Shown in pieces: positions 34,350-46,589 of a DNA stretch of 64,000 nucleotides; position 1 is the first letter of the stretch; every line of letters begins with the position of its first letter. Made by a program: the position numbers and the translations under genes. Under the pieces are notes generated by a model. The model searched no databases, had not been told where the DNA came from, and saw only the letters and a program-made list of their open reading frames with translations. The stretch comes from Lepturacanthus savala (taxonomy: Eukaryota > Chordata > Actinopteri > Scombriformes > Trichiuridae): assembly GCA_030544235.1 (NCBI GenBank), contig CM060465.1:27784988-27848987 (forward strand). The letters are read 5' to 3'.

Positions 34350-34415
34350 TTAACATGTCATTAAGTATAAGTACATAGTATAATCAGGTTATAACACTGC
34401 CATGACTCATGATTA
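34350..34415. repeat. Fragment related to the foldback element at 36.2-37.1 kb
   Basis: TAGTATAATCAGGTTATAAC followed by ACTG-CATGACT and CATGATTACA matches the interior of the foldback element near 36793-36834. A MITE copy begins right at its end. Confidence 0.6.
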
Positions 34416-34675
34416 CACTACTGTTCAAAGGTTTGGGGTCACTTAGACATTTCCTTATTTTAAGAAGCATTGTGTTTTTTTGTCTTTACACTAATCAGAA
34501 ATTCACGCTATACATCGCTAATGTGGTAAATGACTATTCTGGCTGCAAATGTCTGTTTTAGGTGCAATATCTACATATGTGTATAGAGGCCCATTTCCAG
34601 CAACTATCACTCCAGTGTTCTAATGGTACAATGCATTTGCTAATTGTGTCATTTTACTCATTTTACAACAAAAGT
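34416..34675 (+). mobile_element. Tc1/mariner-like MITE, copy 5 (internally deleted)
   Basis: Left end CTACTGTTCAAAGGTTTGGG, then the shared body to CACTCCAGTGTTCTAATGGT. The 3' part is mostly lost; CATTTTACAACAAAAGTGTG near the end is a shortened version of that part. Confidence 0.75.
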
Positions 34676-35582
34676 GTGAACGGTGTGAAGCTGCATTAAG
34701 CGCTCGGGCTGTGTGCCGCTGTTTAACTTTCGGCTGAGTTCACCTCGGTTGTGGAGGATATCGCCGCCTCGATCCTTCCGCCGCACCTCCATGTTCAAGC
34801 ATCCCGACAGGCGCCTTTCCCTGGATTGTGTAAAGTTTAGCGCCCTTTCAGAGTTGCAAACGCATTCGCGTACGCTCCGGATTAAATGTAGCCTTGTTTC
34901 TATAGCAACCTTCAGCGGTATGATGGATTGCAAAATCCCCCATATGCCAAACTTTCATGCACACACACCTCTTTTTTTTTTTTGCCATTTGTTTACACGT
35001 AAACATGCACATTCTATATTTAATGATCTGAAACACTTCAGTTCATTCTGTGAAACACAGCTTTTAGTTAGAGGCAAAAACAACAACGGCAGAGCCATGT
35101 TTGGTGAAGGTAACATCACTGCTTTTAGGAGATGTGGGCTACATCCGAATCAATAATCCAGGCATTACAGAGAGTGAGAGACAGGAAGTGTGTTCTTTTT
35201 CTCCCAATTTTACAATGCCATAATATATGAGCTGAAAGCAAAGATTTGGACAGGAGCAAAAAATACCGCCTGCATCTGAGAAAAGTGAGTTTCTATCTCG
35301 CTTACTTGTACTCTCACTGATAAAAACGGCAGAAGAATCTGAGTTGTGACCAATAAATACAGATTGTAGATTAATATGATAAAAATACACTTTGGCAGAT
35401 GGATGCAGACCTGCTACTGATCCACTTCATTAATATTGATGCCGCTGATTCCACACAGGTTCTCTGAGAGCAAGAGCTCAAGGATATTCATCTTTTACCT
35501 TCCCTGTCAAGCGGAATTGCACTTTGCATGCGTGTCACACACACACACGCATGCACGCACACGCACACACACAAACACACGC
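34676..35582. promoter_or_regulatory. CpG-rich patch with RFX-type site; otherwise unique
   Basis: The part 34690-34915 is CpG-rich (CGCCGCCTCGATCC, CCGCCGCACC, ACGCATTCGCGTACGC). It includes GTTTCTATAGCAAC at 34896-34909, fitting the RFX X-box pattern GYYNYY-N2-RRNRAC. The remainder is ordinary, with a (CA)-rich patch at 35538-35582. It could be an enhancer or promoter remnant. No coding exon supported. Confidence 0.25.
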
Positions 35583-35662
35583 ACAGTACCAGTCAAAATT
35601 TTGGACACACCTTCCCATTCCCTTTAATGAGAAAGTGTGTCCAAACTTTTGACTGGTGCTGT
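35583..35662. mobile_element. Skeletal Tc1 element: terminal repeats only
   Basis: ACAGTACCAGTCAAAATTTT-GGACACACC on the left is complementary to GGTGTGTCCAAA-type sequence on the right (GTGTGTCCAAACTTTTGACT, then GGTGCTGT). Nearly the whole 80 bp is inverted repeat with a short centre. The same terminal sequence bounds the larger Tc1 relic at 47432-47920. Confidence 0.8.
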
Positions 35663-36209
35663 ATACACACACACGCACAAGCATTACAATAAACACTGTT
35701 TAAAAACAAATCCCGCAATTACAATGCTCATCACAGTTTCTCTGGTTCCTCCATATTAATCATATGAATTATAATTGCTTTATGAATATTTTTAAGGGGA
35801 AAAGGAGCCCGTTTTAGCCCGAGGTGAAGTCTGCCTCGATTTCAAGGCCAATTGACCGGAGCAACACCCTCCTCTCCCGCTTCCTGTTTCCCTGCACCCC
35901 CACCTGCATCCTGAGAGGAAAGTCAAAATCTGTGAATGTGAGACATCGCACGAGTGTCAGGAAAACATGCGGTGAATCGTGGGCAATAAATAAGTAATCT
36001 GGACCATTCCATGCACAGAAATAACACACATGTGAAATTATAAATAAGTATTTAATAAATAATAATGTATGCAAATGTGAAATACAGTAGTATTTTGCAT
36101 TATACTTTGTATTTTTTTAAATAATGCACATAGAAATAAATACAAACAACTGATATACATAAAATACATATGGTATATTGTTATTATTCAATATAGATAA
36201 TACTTTTTT
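35663..36209. other. Unique AT-rich sequence
   Basis: Nothing recognised. Confidence 0.4.
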
Positions 36210-37135
36210 TGAATGGGGAGTTCATAACATTGTCATAATTATGACATGACGCACCAACAATAATGAATGCTTGACTGTTAAGTGTCATTTAGTAAATTAT
36301 ATCACTTTTGATGCAAAGTTGACATTGTTTGACAGGTCTTTGTTATAACAATTTGACATAAACTGAGACAAAATAACAAATAAAGTCATAAACATGACAT
36401 AACACACTGTCAAAATAAATAAATAAATTTAAAAAAACAAACTTTTATATATGGTTTGTTTTGACATTGTTGTGTTTTCCATTAAGATGTAATAATAATT
36501 AGGTTATAACAGCGTCATGACTTTTTTTATTCAAGTGGAACAATTTGAACCCTTCATTAAGTGCAATTCATTAACATTAAAATTCACTTTCCCTTCATTA
36601 AATTTAATTACACAGTATATCAGGTTATTATCAGGTTATAACAGTGTCATGACTGTTTTCTTAGAAATAAAGCGGAACAATTTGAAAACTGGTTATAACA
36701 TTATCATGACTGTTTTCTTAGAATTCTTAGAAAAAGTAAAGTGCAATAATTTGAACCTTTTATTAACATATAAGTGAGTGTAACTATATAGTATAATCAG
36801 GTTATAACACTGTCATTATTCATGATTATACAATATGTTAAGCTTAATGACGTCATAATAAAAATCACAATATTTAGGATGCAATCATAACGGTCCTATG
36901 ACAGCTAATGTAAAAATGAACCATATATACATTGAATGTGAATGTAAGATAGTAAAGTCTTGGTTTATGTCAAGTTGTTATAACAAAGATGTTTTCAAAC
37001 AATGTCAACCTTGCATCAAAAGTGACATAATTTACCGAATGACACTTGACGACAACTGTCATAATCATTCATTAATGTTCATGACATGTGTCATGTCACG
37101 ATTATGACAGTGTTATAAGCGTCTTATAAACCCAC
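36210..37135. mobile_element. Foldback/MITE element with long inverted arms
   Basis: The arm 36221-36364 is complementary, with scattered differences, to 36962-37119. Paired landmarks are TAGTAAATTATATCACTTTT versus AAAAGTGACATAATTTACCG, and TTGTTATAACAATTTGACAT versus ATGTCAAGTTGTTATAACAA. The interior repeats GGTTATAACA-TGTCATGACT several times (about 36503, 36630, 36690 and 36805). No frame. Long arms with an AT-rich repetitive centre fit a non-autonomous foldback DNA transposon. Superfamily not assigned. Confidence 0.8.
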
Positions 37136-37379
37136 ATTCAAATAAGTGTATTTGAATAATAATATTCCATATGCAATTTTGTACATCAATTATTTATATT
37201 TATTTCTACATCCATTTATATAAAAAAAATACTACATTAAACACATTAATACATTAAACATTGTTATTGCTTTTTTCACAAAGGTAATGACACTTTTGCT
37301 ATTAATAAAGTGTGATGTGTACCGAAGTGCATACATTTTATTTTCCCTAATTTCTGGCTCCCTTCATGTATATTGACAA
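37136..37379. other. AT-rich sequence
   Basis: Nothing recognised. Confidence 0.4.
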
Positions 37380-37507
37380 CCTCAATCATACAGTTAAAGT
37401 GTAATAATCATCTTTCTGACACTGTCAGGCCCTGTCAAAAACACGATCGCTATATTCCACCTCAATCACACGGCTAAACTGCAGTTATCATCTTTCCGAC
37501 ACTGCCA
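37380..37507. repeat. 48-bp direct duplication, 80-bp period
   Basis: CCTCAATCATACAGTTAAAG at 37380 and CCTCAATCACACGGCTAAAC at 37460 start two similar 48-base blocks that both end TC-GACACTG-CA. Identity is roughly four in five. Confidence 0.8.
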
Positions 37508-37789
37508 CAATAACTGAGAATGTATAAGATATGTATGAGTGCATATTTATATATAGTATATAGGCCAGAAGGCAGCGAACCTGACAGCTACTCTCACTAG
37601 CTTTGCACCTCAGCTTGTGTGAAGCAGCAGTTAGCCCAATGTGCGAGGTTAAAACTAGGCTTTTTTTTAACTCATTTGACACTTTAGGGCAAACCAACAC
37701 ATGCATGTTGATGCAAATTCATACACGTTGACTGTGTATACTGACATGTACAATAACAATGCATGTAAATCCATGTTTGTCACTTCGAT
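37508..37789. other. Unique sequence
   Basis: Nothing recognised. Confidence 0.35.
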
Positions 37790-38090
37790 GTGAGATGGCG
37801 CTGTAGGAGACAGCAGCCACTCCTGTTGCTCTGCAGCACTATTTGTTTTCTTTTCTACAATTCCTTTTCCCTTCACTTTTGGAAGGTTTTTACAAATATC
37901 CTATCAATACCACGGGTGTTAATAAATACACGGGAGCCATATCTCTCTATTCAAGAGAGAAGGTGCTGGTTTTCTTTTATTTTCTCGATGTTGGTGTTGT
38001 TACTTAGGTTTTTTTTTTTTTTTTTACATATTGCTCTTCTGATTGTGTCCTTCCAAAGGATCAATAAAGTTATATCTAATCCAATCTAAT
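37790..38090 (+). mobile_element. Short retroposon with LINE-type 3' tail
   Basis: The segment from GAGATGGCGCTGTAGGAGAC to GGATCAATAAAGTTATATCT followed by AATC/AATCT units is about 300 bp. The 3' end matches the inverted tail at 14285. A short 5' head joined to the LINE tail suggests a SINE-like or internally deleted LINE. No target duplication was found. Confidence 0.5.
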
Positions 38091-39700
38091 CTAGTCAGCC
38101 TTACACTTTTTGATAAACTGCCACAAGGTGCTGGAATCTGTTGAACGTCGAAAAGAAATGAGGTTTATGTTTCAATGATGTGGTGCGATATTAGACTGTA
38201 GACCTAGAGTTTTTTAGTAAAAGAAAAATCTGATATTTTACTTGCATTTTGAAAAGAGCCATTGCATTGCTTGGCCTGTGACAAAATCCATAGAATTTTG
38301 TTGATGAAAATGACATTGCTCAACATAGTCCAATGAAACCCAAGGTTTGAGTCACACTAAGCAGGCGGTGCACATAGTCTTCCTTCTATTTGGCTGTGGA
38401 GTGTGATGATGAGCACGCAGACAGGTGTTAAGGTGCTAAACTCCATGCTTCCTGGGTCATGGTGACAGACGCTTCGGGGGAAAAAAAAAGATCATATTCC
38501 AACCTGTATTTATTCAGGCGTCACACATGGACTTTTCAACAGTGGCGTCCTTCACATTCGCACAGTTCAAATCCTGAAGCTGCCCTGCAGAACCACAGGA
38601 TTTAACTACAAAGTCACTGAGTAAGCAGGGGTTAAAATCAACCTCAAACGGCATTTTGAGAGTATCTAAGGTCCTTATCATGAGGATATACGGGCGGGAA
38701 AAGACATTGCGAGTGGATGTATGTGCAGAATGGCCCAGCCAGTGGCTTAGGACGGGTACCTAAAAATGGACATGGCTCATTAAAATTCCTTAAAGGTTTC
38801 TTAGAATAGTCAATGTAACACAAAAAAATATGTTTCATAAAAAAAACACAACACCAAATAAACACCTGGCTTGTGTCCCCGGAGGTGTTTAGAGATTATT
38901 TAGTCCAGTGTTAGGGGCGAAATTGCTTCCGAAAACCTGTCTGCTGTGAAATTAAATTACCTTCTGTACACAGGCTCAGACTCTTCTTTAAATATTAATT
39001 TCCCACCCAACGTGGCTGCAGAGATCGATATACTCCATCTTTTCTCCTCAGCTCATCATTAACCTCATCATCAGCAGAAATGGACGTCGACAATACCGCT
39101 CTGGTACCGCGACTCAGGGCTCGATTCCTGGATATAAGATAGAACAGCCTGTCACACTATATTTACTAATCCAGAAACAAATGGAACCCATCTGATTAGG
39201 CTATTGATCTTTGGGGAGGGGGATTATGAGAGGTCATTGACTACTACTTCAGATAGTTTAATAAAACCCTCACCGCCTTTGCTGGAAAACAAACTACTGT
39301 GTTAGTTGGCATCATGTCTTCTTCTTCTATTTCAGATCAGCCCTTACAGCTGCATAGACCTTTTTGTTGCAGAGCATTAAATTCAAGAATCTACTTCCTG
39401 AGAGAGTTTTACATTCTGGTTTTCTATATTTCGTCTCCACGCAGGCATAGCGAAACCATCTGTTCACAATGCAGGATGCAAAATGGCAACATGCCTGTTT
39501 AATGGCATAGAACAGTCGCATAATTGTCACTGCAAGGGATCAAACATGGTCCCGGATTCATCGTGCCTACTTTTATGAAAGCTGACATTTAAAATATACA
39601 AATACATCCCCCATGACCTTTACTCAACTATGCATCCGAACCAATACGAATTGAAACAATAGAAACGATCTTCTTCACCTGATATTGATAAGATTTCCAC
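38091..39700. other. Unique sequence, nothing assigned
   Basis: No gene or repeat family recognised; frames in it are short and unsupported. Confidence 0.4.
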
Positions 39701-41943
39701 TTGCTGACCTTTTGATAAAACGGCTTTTGACAAGGATTGTAATAGTTTGTTGTGTAACCAGCAGCCGCTCTCCCCCGTTGAGTGTTTATCAGTTCGTGTC
39801 TTTGTCTTTTGCATCACTTAGATGTTCCGTCTCAGTAAATCCGTCAGTAAAAGCCTCGTCTAAACTTTCCTCCCTCTTTTATTTATTTTCTTTTTCAGTC
39901 TCATTTGTTCAGACTCAGTCTCATTGCTTCTCCCTGTCAGCTCATTGGCCAAGTCGCTGATGGTCTGTCTCCCGGAATATTTCATTGTTATTTCTTCACT
40001 CTCATGGTTTCCCTCCGTGAAGCAAGAAGCGGATTATTCCTTTATAAACCGAGCGCTGAGTGAAACTTGGGGGACAATGCGCTGATCCGCAGTGAATAAT
40101 CGACGGCACATTGTAGCCATCTTAATTGTTTGGTGTTTGGTGATTTGAGGCATAATTAGTTTGTGTCAAGTCAAATTGCTTCTTAATTCTGGTCCTGCAC
40201 CAGTCCAGGACCACCGTCACTGTGATATATCATGATGAACGAGCCGGTGGAGGGAACCTAGTTGGAGCTGAATGCTTGGACACACTCACACACACACACA
40301 CAGAGTCACACACACACAAACACAAGCACTCATGCCCATCTACCATCACGTTGCATCTGGAGCATTTAGCTGTTCACGCTGGAGAAGCTAGAGGGAGCTG
40401 TGGGTGTTTAATATCTACATTTAGACTTTCCCTCTCTCTCTCCCTCACTTGAATAACACACAAGCACACACATGCGTTCACACACAAACACACACGCCTA
40501 CACATGGCTACAAACACGCACAGGTGAGTTATTAATATCTCATGAGCGGCTCACAGATTGGAATCAGCCCAGGCTGCTCTGACATGCAAAATGCAGCGTC
40601 TGTAGTCAGCTGTTGGGACACAGAACAGAACTAAAAGGAAGCTTTTAAGTGCACCCTTCAGCGGCGTCAAACCAATGGAACGAGACATTATACCCACAGC
40701 CCAAAGCAGCGAGCGGGTCGCTCACTTAGGAGTGCATATATTAAGGTTGGACCTATGCGAGCGCCCTTGCCAGGGGTAGCGATGGAAAATCAGGAGGTGA
40801 AAGTTCAGGCTCATCTCCGAGGAGACATTCGCCGGTTTCACGCTCACATGGGTCTTCGGTTCCTAAAGACAGATCAATCAAAATGATAAATGGCGTTTTC
40901 TGACGCCCGCTAATACGCATCTCAGAGTGACCGTTTCATTCGGGATGTTACAGGAGTCTCAGTCCTTTAAGCGGCATGGACGAGTATGAAAAAAAAGCCA
41001 CTTTGCTCAGGTTTCAGTGGTATCGTTTGAAGCAGGTTCGGTCATGATACAGAAGAATCTGAAATGCAAATCCGTGCAACAGGATTTCCATAAGTACGGT
41101 GTTGAATGCACCTCTCGTTCCACTCCCGGGCCATTGCGAAGACAAAATGGTGTGAGACTATTTGGCAGGTAATTGTTGTCTAAGGGAGTAGCACAGCGGT
41201 TTCTCATTTCCTGATTTAAAAAAAAAAAAAAAAAAGATGTACCATGGGCCACAGGCTTTGGCCATTGTCCTGATGGTGCACCGCCTACTCACCAACTGTC
41301 CTCACTGATTGAAACTACAGAATGTTCCGGGTAATCTCCTTCCCCAGAATGTGAAAAAGGGACGCTATATTTATTTGTGACATACCTTCACTTTGTACAC
41401 TACACTGGATTTTTTCAAATTTATTTTTGTCAAAGAAGTACTGCGTGTTCCTGCAAGCAAGCAAACAAGCAAACAATTATCTACCTCACGATAATCATGA
41501 TTCATAGCAAGATGTTATTGTGTGGATTGCCAGCACTAAAAAGAACACTCTGGGAGAAGGACATGAACTTATCAAAACAGGAAGACATTCACAAAATACT
41601 CAAACAACGTGTACAGCTTTAAAAACTCTGCAGTTGTTCGGCTCCCTGGTTTCTCTGGTATCTCTTGACGCAGCTTGCCGCCAATGCAGAAATGTAACAC
41701 ACCTTGCCATTTAAACGGCTGTGTAAGTAAATCCGTTCAAAGGGGATTTTCCATAGGTGCAGCAGACGTCCCTAGTCCTGAAATGGTACCATGTCTGTGC
41801 TCTTTACTGTTCTCAGCCGTGACCAAGTACAAAAGGAGGTTTTAACCAGTTTTGGGAAGAGATCCAAGTCGAATTCCATTGATGATCCATTGGCCTCTGG
41901 CCTCTAGTTTAGTCACCAATAGCAATCTAAAATATATTTAACA
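39701..41943. other. Unique, partly GC-richer sequence with candidate regulatory parts
   Basis: The part 40020-40210 contains GGATTATTCC, GTGAATAATCGA, CATCTTAATTG and GGCATAATTAG, a density of homeodomain-type cores typical of developmental enhancers. (CA)-rich patches lie at 40280-40326 and 40456-40520, CT-rich at 40429-40444. The GC-richer part 40660-40960 is unassigned. An A run is at about 41218-41235. No coding exon supported. Confidence 0.3.
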
Positions 41944-41980
41944 GCAGATATGTCATGACTTAATTGTGGATGTTACGACC
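41944..41980. repeat. 37-bp direct repeat, left copy
   Basis: GCAGATATGTCATGACTTAA and the next 17 bases recur at 43197-43233 with four differences. The two copies flank a hAT-like MITE and its SINE. Confidence 0.9.
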
Positions 41981-43172
41981 ATTGTTAGGCAACTTACTTC
42001 AAATGCCTTATTTATTACTTTGTACTCAAAGAAATTCGTTACATTACAATATTACTTCATTTAAAATGTAAGGCATTACACGACTATTGCATTACTTTTA
42101 AGTTACTCTCACCAAAATAACTGGAAATATGGATTTGGAGATCTAAATCTATATCTCAGTTTCGTCATTATTGCTGCAAGTTGCAACATCTTTTTGACAA
42201 GTTTTCATAAAGCTGGTGATTCCACTGTTGAAAGTGGTTTTCATGTGTTCAACAACAAGTCTCCTAACCTCTTGATTCTGAAGAATCTCAGAGCAGGAGA
42301 ATGTTCATTTTGTCTGTTTTGTGGTTTTATCTCCACCCTTATGCTCCACTAGTTTCATTGCTAACATCATGTCACTAAGGCTCCTCTGTAAATGTTAAAT
42401 TACTGCTTATTTCAGGAAGTGGACAGTTCCTTAGGTGTAGCACGCAAAGTGCATTTTACTACAATGTTCTTCAAATGTTGATTTGGTTCATTTGGAGAAT
42501 GTGCTATCCATGGTTCAATCATTTCAATCTTATGTCTAACAAACCAAAAAGAAAAGGAAATAAAACATTTTTGTGTGGCGTTCCACTGCTGCTGATCTTG
42601 CAGTGATTTTAGCAAATAAAAAAAATCTAACTTCAATTCAGGTTAAAACGCATTGTAATGCATTTTACTGACATTTGTACCAATTAAAATATTACCATTT
42701 TTCTCATGTAATACCTTACATTATGGGCGACACGGTGGCGCAGGGGTTAGCGCTGTTGCCTCACAGCAAGAAGGTCGCAGGTTCAAGACCTCCTTGGTCC
42801 TGGGTCTGGGACCTTTCTGTGTGGAGTTTGCATGTTCTCCCTGTGTCTGCGTGGGTTTTCACCAGGTACTCCGGCTTCCTCCCACAGTCCAAAAACATGC
42901 TGAGGTTAATTGGCAACTCTAAATTGCCCGTAGGTGTGAGTGTGTGAGTGAATGGTGTGTGTGCCCCACGATTGGCTGGCGACCATCTGGGGTGTATTCC
43001 TGCCTCTCGCCGTAACGTGCTGGGATTGGCTCCAGCAGACCCCTGCGACCCTAATGAGGAATAAGCAGGTATAGAAAATGACTGACTGACTGACCTTACA
43101 TTACTATGTTACAGCAAAAATCACTGATTTACAGTAACGTATTATTTTTCTAATGCGTTGCTCCCAACACTG
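41981..43172. mobile_element. hAT-like MITE hosting a SINE
   Basis: The left end TTGTTAGGCAACTTACTTC and the right end, on the minus strand, GTGTTGGGAGCAACGCATTA are imperfect inverted repeats. Both are followed by AT-rich sequence with repeated TTACATTAC/GCATTAC motifs (AATGCATTTTACTG, GGCATTACACGACTATTGCA). This pattern matches a common fish hAT-derived MITE as I recall. The right half is split by the SINE. Confidence 0.5.
42724..43092 (+). mobile_element. Full-length tRNA-derived fish SINE (Mermaid-like)
   Basis: Begins TGGGCGACACGGTGGCGCAG, with an A-box-like GGCGCAGGGGTTAGCG and a B-box-like GGTTCAAGACC at about 42779. The body (GGAGTTTGCATGTTCTCCCT, CTTCCTCCCACAGTCCAAAA, AACTCTAAATTGCCCGTAGG) is that of a SINE widespread in fishes. 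It ends in (TGAC)n. ACCTTACATTA occurs on both sides (42713-42723 and 43093-43103), an 11-bp target duplication proving retroposition. It would be transcribed by RNA polymerase III and copied by a LINE. Confidence 0.9.
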
Positions 43173-43196
43173 CCAATTATACCCTACAACATATTT

Positions 43197-43233
43197 GCAG
43201 ATATGTCATGACTTTATCGTGGATGTCGCGACC
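43197..43233. repeat. 37-bp direct repeat, right copy
   Basis: Partner of 41944-41980, with 33 of 37 positions identical. Confidence 0.9.
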
Positions 43234-44872
43234 GACTGGGACATCTCTTTAACTTATTTTCGGTCACATTGTACAAACAGAGAGGGACTGTGAATGAAGT
43301 CAGGCAGAGGGCAAGTGCTGCTGAGGTCCGGGGCGTCATCCATCACCCTCAGACGTGTCAGCGACCCTCTCCTTCTTTCCTATCTCGAAAATGAACAAAC
43401 GGACAACATGGGTTTGTGTGCAGCGCCACGTACCGAAAGAGTCAAATGGGAGTTGTTTGGCCCCGGCTATAGGCGGCTACATTGAAGCGCCATCAAGGCG
43501 GTGCCCGTTAGAGCGGAGAGAGCTATTTGTTTCATCTGTCCACGCGACTCACAGCTATTCATCATAAAGAAAAAGGCCGAGCTGCTTTCAGTGCGCTTTC
43601 AATAACACAGAGGGGCTGGATTTCCTCACTGTCCACGCAGGGACGTCCAGCAACAACACGGCATTAGAACTACACGCTTTTACCTTGACCTCCCCCTACC
43701 TATGAACTACCTTGTTTCTCCAGGTCTACAGTTTTTTTTATTTTTTTTTATTTATTTTCCTCAGGCCTGAGGGTTCATGGGGTCACGGCAATTGTAGAAC
43801 AAGCAGGAAGGCGCATGCTATGCCGCTATTTAGCAGCGACGTCAAGTCACGGAGCGATGTAATAGAAGAACCAGAGCGCCGCTAACAGCCAATAACGTGA
43901 CATTAGTGCCCCGCTGCGAAGGCAAACAAAACACAGAAATTCATTCCTCGCAGCGCTGACATGCCAGAATCCTGTGTGTTTTCACCTGGGGCTCGTCCCC
44001 CTTTTCCTTTACCGGGGCTCATTTTCAGCGCCTTTGGAGGCGAAAAAACCAGAGAGAGGAAATTGTCGCGGAGTAAATAAGTCACGTCGCATCAGCAGTG
44101 CAGTAATGTGTTTCTAATGACCGTCTAAAATGAGAAATCCTCTCGAATTAAGCGGAGGTAATTAATAATAGGGGGGAAAAAAATATACTGACAATGAGCT
44201 GCAAAACAATGGGGTGTGCCCGACTAACGAGCCTGCAATATGGATTTATGCTGATATATTCCTATAACAGGGACGCACAACTACAGTCAGGAGGCTACAA
44301 GCTGCACTATGTGTTCTTTGACTCCACCACATGCTATTGAAAATCACACTATTTCCCGTCAACAAATGTTTTGTTGACTTTTCCACACACACAAACATAA
44401 TAACTAATAACTGTCAAGCTAAAAAAAAAAAACATAGTTGCAGTGTCTTTACATTTTGGGGTGCAGTTTTCTTAAATTGGAGCCAACTATCTTACAACAA
44501 GGGGTTTTATTAACCTCAAAAAGAAGACGAATGATTAGAATGCAATGAATCATAACTAGGCCTATTACAGAGGTCAACTAAATAGAATTCAATATAACAT
44601 GATCTTAAACAAACTAGCTCTCTCACTAAATACAAAGCAGGAGCTCATATATTGGCTGCCCAGACCACTCTCTAACTGAAAGGGATAATAAACTCACTAA
44701 ACAACCCGACTTAATCATAAATCAGGGGCGTTAATCCTAAAAAGCCAACTAAAGATGTGTAATAAAAATGAACTATTGCATCAAAACTGCTGAATAACTT
44801 ATGTATACTAAATTAAAACTATGAATGTTGTCATAATTGTAATAATATAAACTAAATTAAGATAAAACTAAA
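43234..44872. other. GC-richer unique block, then AT-rich
   Basis: The part 43260-44110 is GC-richer with CpG-containing patches (43425-43560, 43800-43930) but no recognisable exon. The frames at 43294-43567 overlap each other and lack splice evidence. The part 44200-44872 is AT-rich and unassigned. Confidence 0.35.
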
Positions 44873-45341
44873 TACAGCTCTGGAAAAAAATAATGAGAGG
44901 CCACTGCGTTTATTTTTTTCTGATCTCTACATGTATTCCAGCCATTCCATTCCAATGTCTGTTGAATTCCAACACCTCATTCTGCTTAAAGAGGAACCAG
45001 GAGTGGAATAAAGTGATGCATGAAAGCTGGGATTAAAAATAAGGGTTATTGCACCAAATATTGATTTCTGAACTCTTCTTAAGTGTAAATATTAGCATTA
45101 TGTTGTTTTAAAATGAATTTGATCGTTTCTTTGCATTGTTTGAGGTCTGAAAACATTTTTGCTTTTTTGTTATTTTGACCATTTGTCATTTTTTTCAAAT
45201 AAATCCTCTAAAAGATAATATTTTATTATTATTATTGGAATTTGGGGCAATGGACACATGGAAACACATACATACAAGTAGGAAAATCAGGAAAAATAAT
45301 GATAATATTACAGCGGTCTCTTATTTTTTTTTCCAGATGTA
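44873..45341 (-). mobile_element. Tc1-family relic with both terminal repeats
   Basis: The left end TACAGCTCTGGAAAAAAATA with GAG-GGCCACTGC is inverse to the right end CAGCGGTCTCTTATTTTTTT with CCAGATGTA. TA stands at both borders, the Tc1/mariner target. The interior keeps GTGATGCATGAAAGCTGGGA and GGGTTATTGCACCAAATATT. This corresponds to the last codons of Tc1 transposase (AGIKNKG-Y) and the segment after them, which I assign from memory. Most of the transposase gene is deleted. Confidence 0.75.
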
Positions 45342-46589
45342 TTTTGGAGCAAAATCTTCCAAAATGGAGTCACTTTCACAACCAAATCCAAGAGAAAAAA
45401 ACAGAAGAAACTGACTCTATTGCTGAAGGTCAACTCAGAGGTCAGAGATCATTGCAAATAATGCTAAATCCTAATATGGATGCCAATATAAAGCCAATAT
45501 TCCCTTCTTTTTGTCAGCCCATTTTTTTTTTATATATCAACAGTTATTTTACAAATATGTTGGCTTTGATGTCTCCTGTGCACGACCTGTTTGATGAATT
45601 CTGATTTGTTTTCATGTTCCCTCTCTGGCTGCTCCTTATTTCATGGCCCCTTGGATTTATGCCAAACATAATAACCCATTCAAAAATGTTGTGGCCCGAG
45701 CAGTGTGCACACACATCTGTTGCTGTGCCATTATTTCCCCAGCTTTAGAGCCATAAAACACACTTAGTGTAATATCATGTGACATGTCATTTTTGGCTTG
45801 ACAACGCACATAAGCGGTCAAACCCTAATCCTAATTAGATGAATGACATAGCACCGGTCCACGATACAGATGATGCGATCGATCATCTGGGGGGAAAAAT
45901 ATATATATTTTGCCTCGAAGACAGCTGAACTGAAAATAATTTAAAGTCGGGATATGACACAAATGTCACATTTTATTTAGCCATTTAAATCCAGATTTTT
46001 TTTCTCAACGATTTCATGCATATGATTATATTAGTTACGTCATGAATAATCATGTTATGTATCTATTTCTTTCCCATTTTGTAGTATTTTCTTTGCAGAA
46101 AATAACATTTTAATGGCCATTATAATTGCTGTAAATAAAAAACTATGTACAAAATAATTTTTTTGGGGATTATTCTAGAGACTTGAATGATTAAATAGAT
46201 ATATATACATGTCAGGGTTAAAAAAATCATTGTAATCTAAATAAAATGCCCTCTCTCTGGGAGGGTTTGTTCATGTTCAGGAAGTAGATGACGTCATATT
46301 ACAGGAAAATAAAATAACGACTATAAATCACCTTCACTCATGTTATGAAGTAAAACGAAATAAAAAGCGATGCAGGAAAAAGTATTTTGCAAATAAAGGA
46401 TTATTGGTTCGTATTGTGGTGTGTATAGAAGAAAAGCTAGTACCAATTTTCCTAGTTTTAAACTGAACTTAAAGTGATGGTGGATAATAACCACCACACA
46501 GGCTCTAAAATCCCTATTTGCTGAAACCGCATCATCGGGGCACGCTCTTGTAAATTTCCAGACACAATACTTTTGCGTTTTATGTAACT
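45342..46589. other. AT-rich unique sequence
   Basis: Nothing recognised. Confidence 0.4.
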
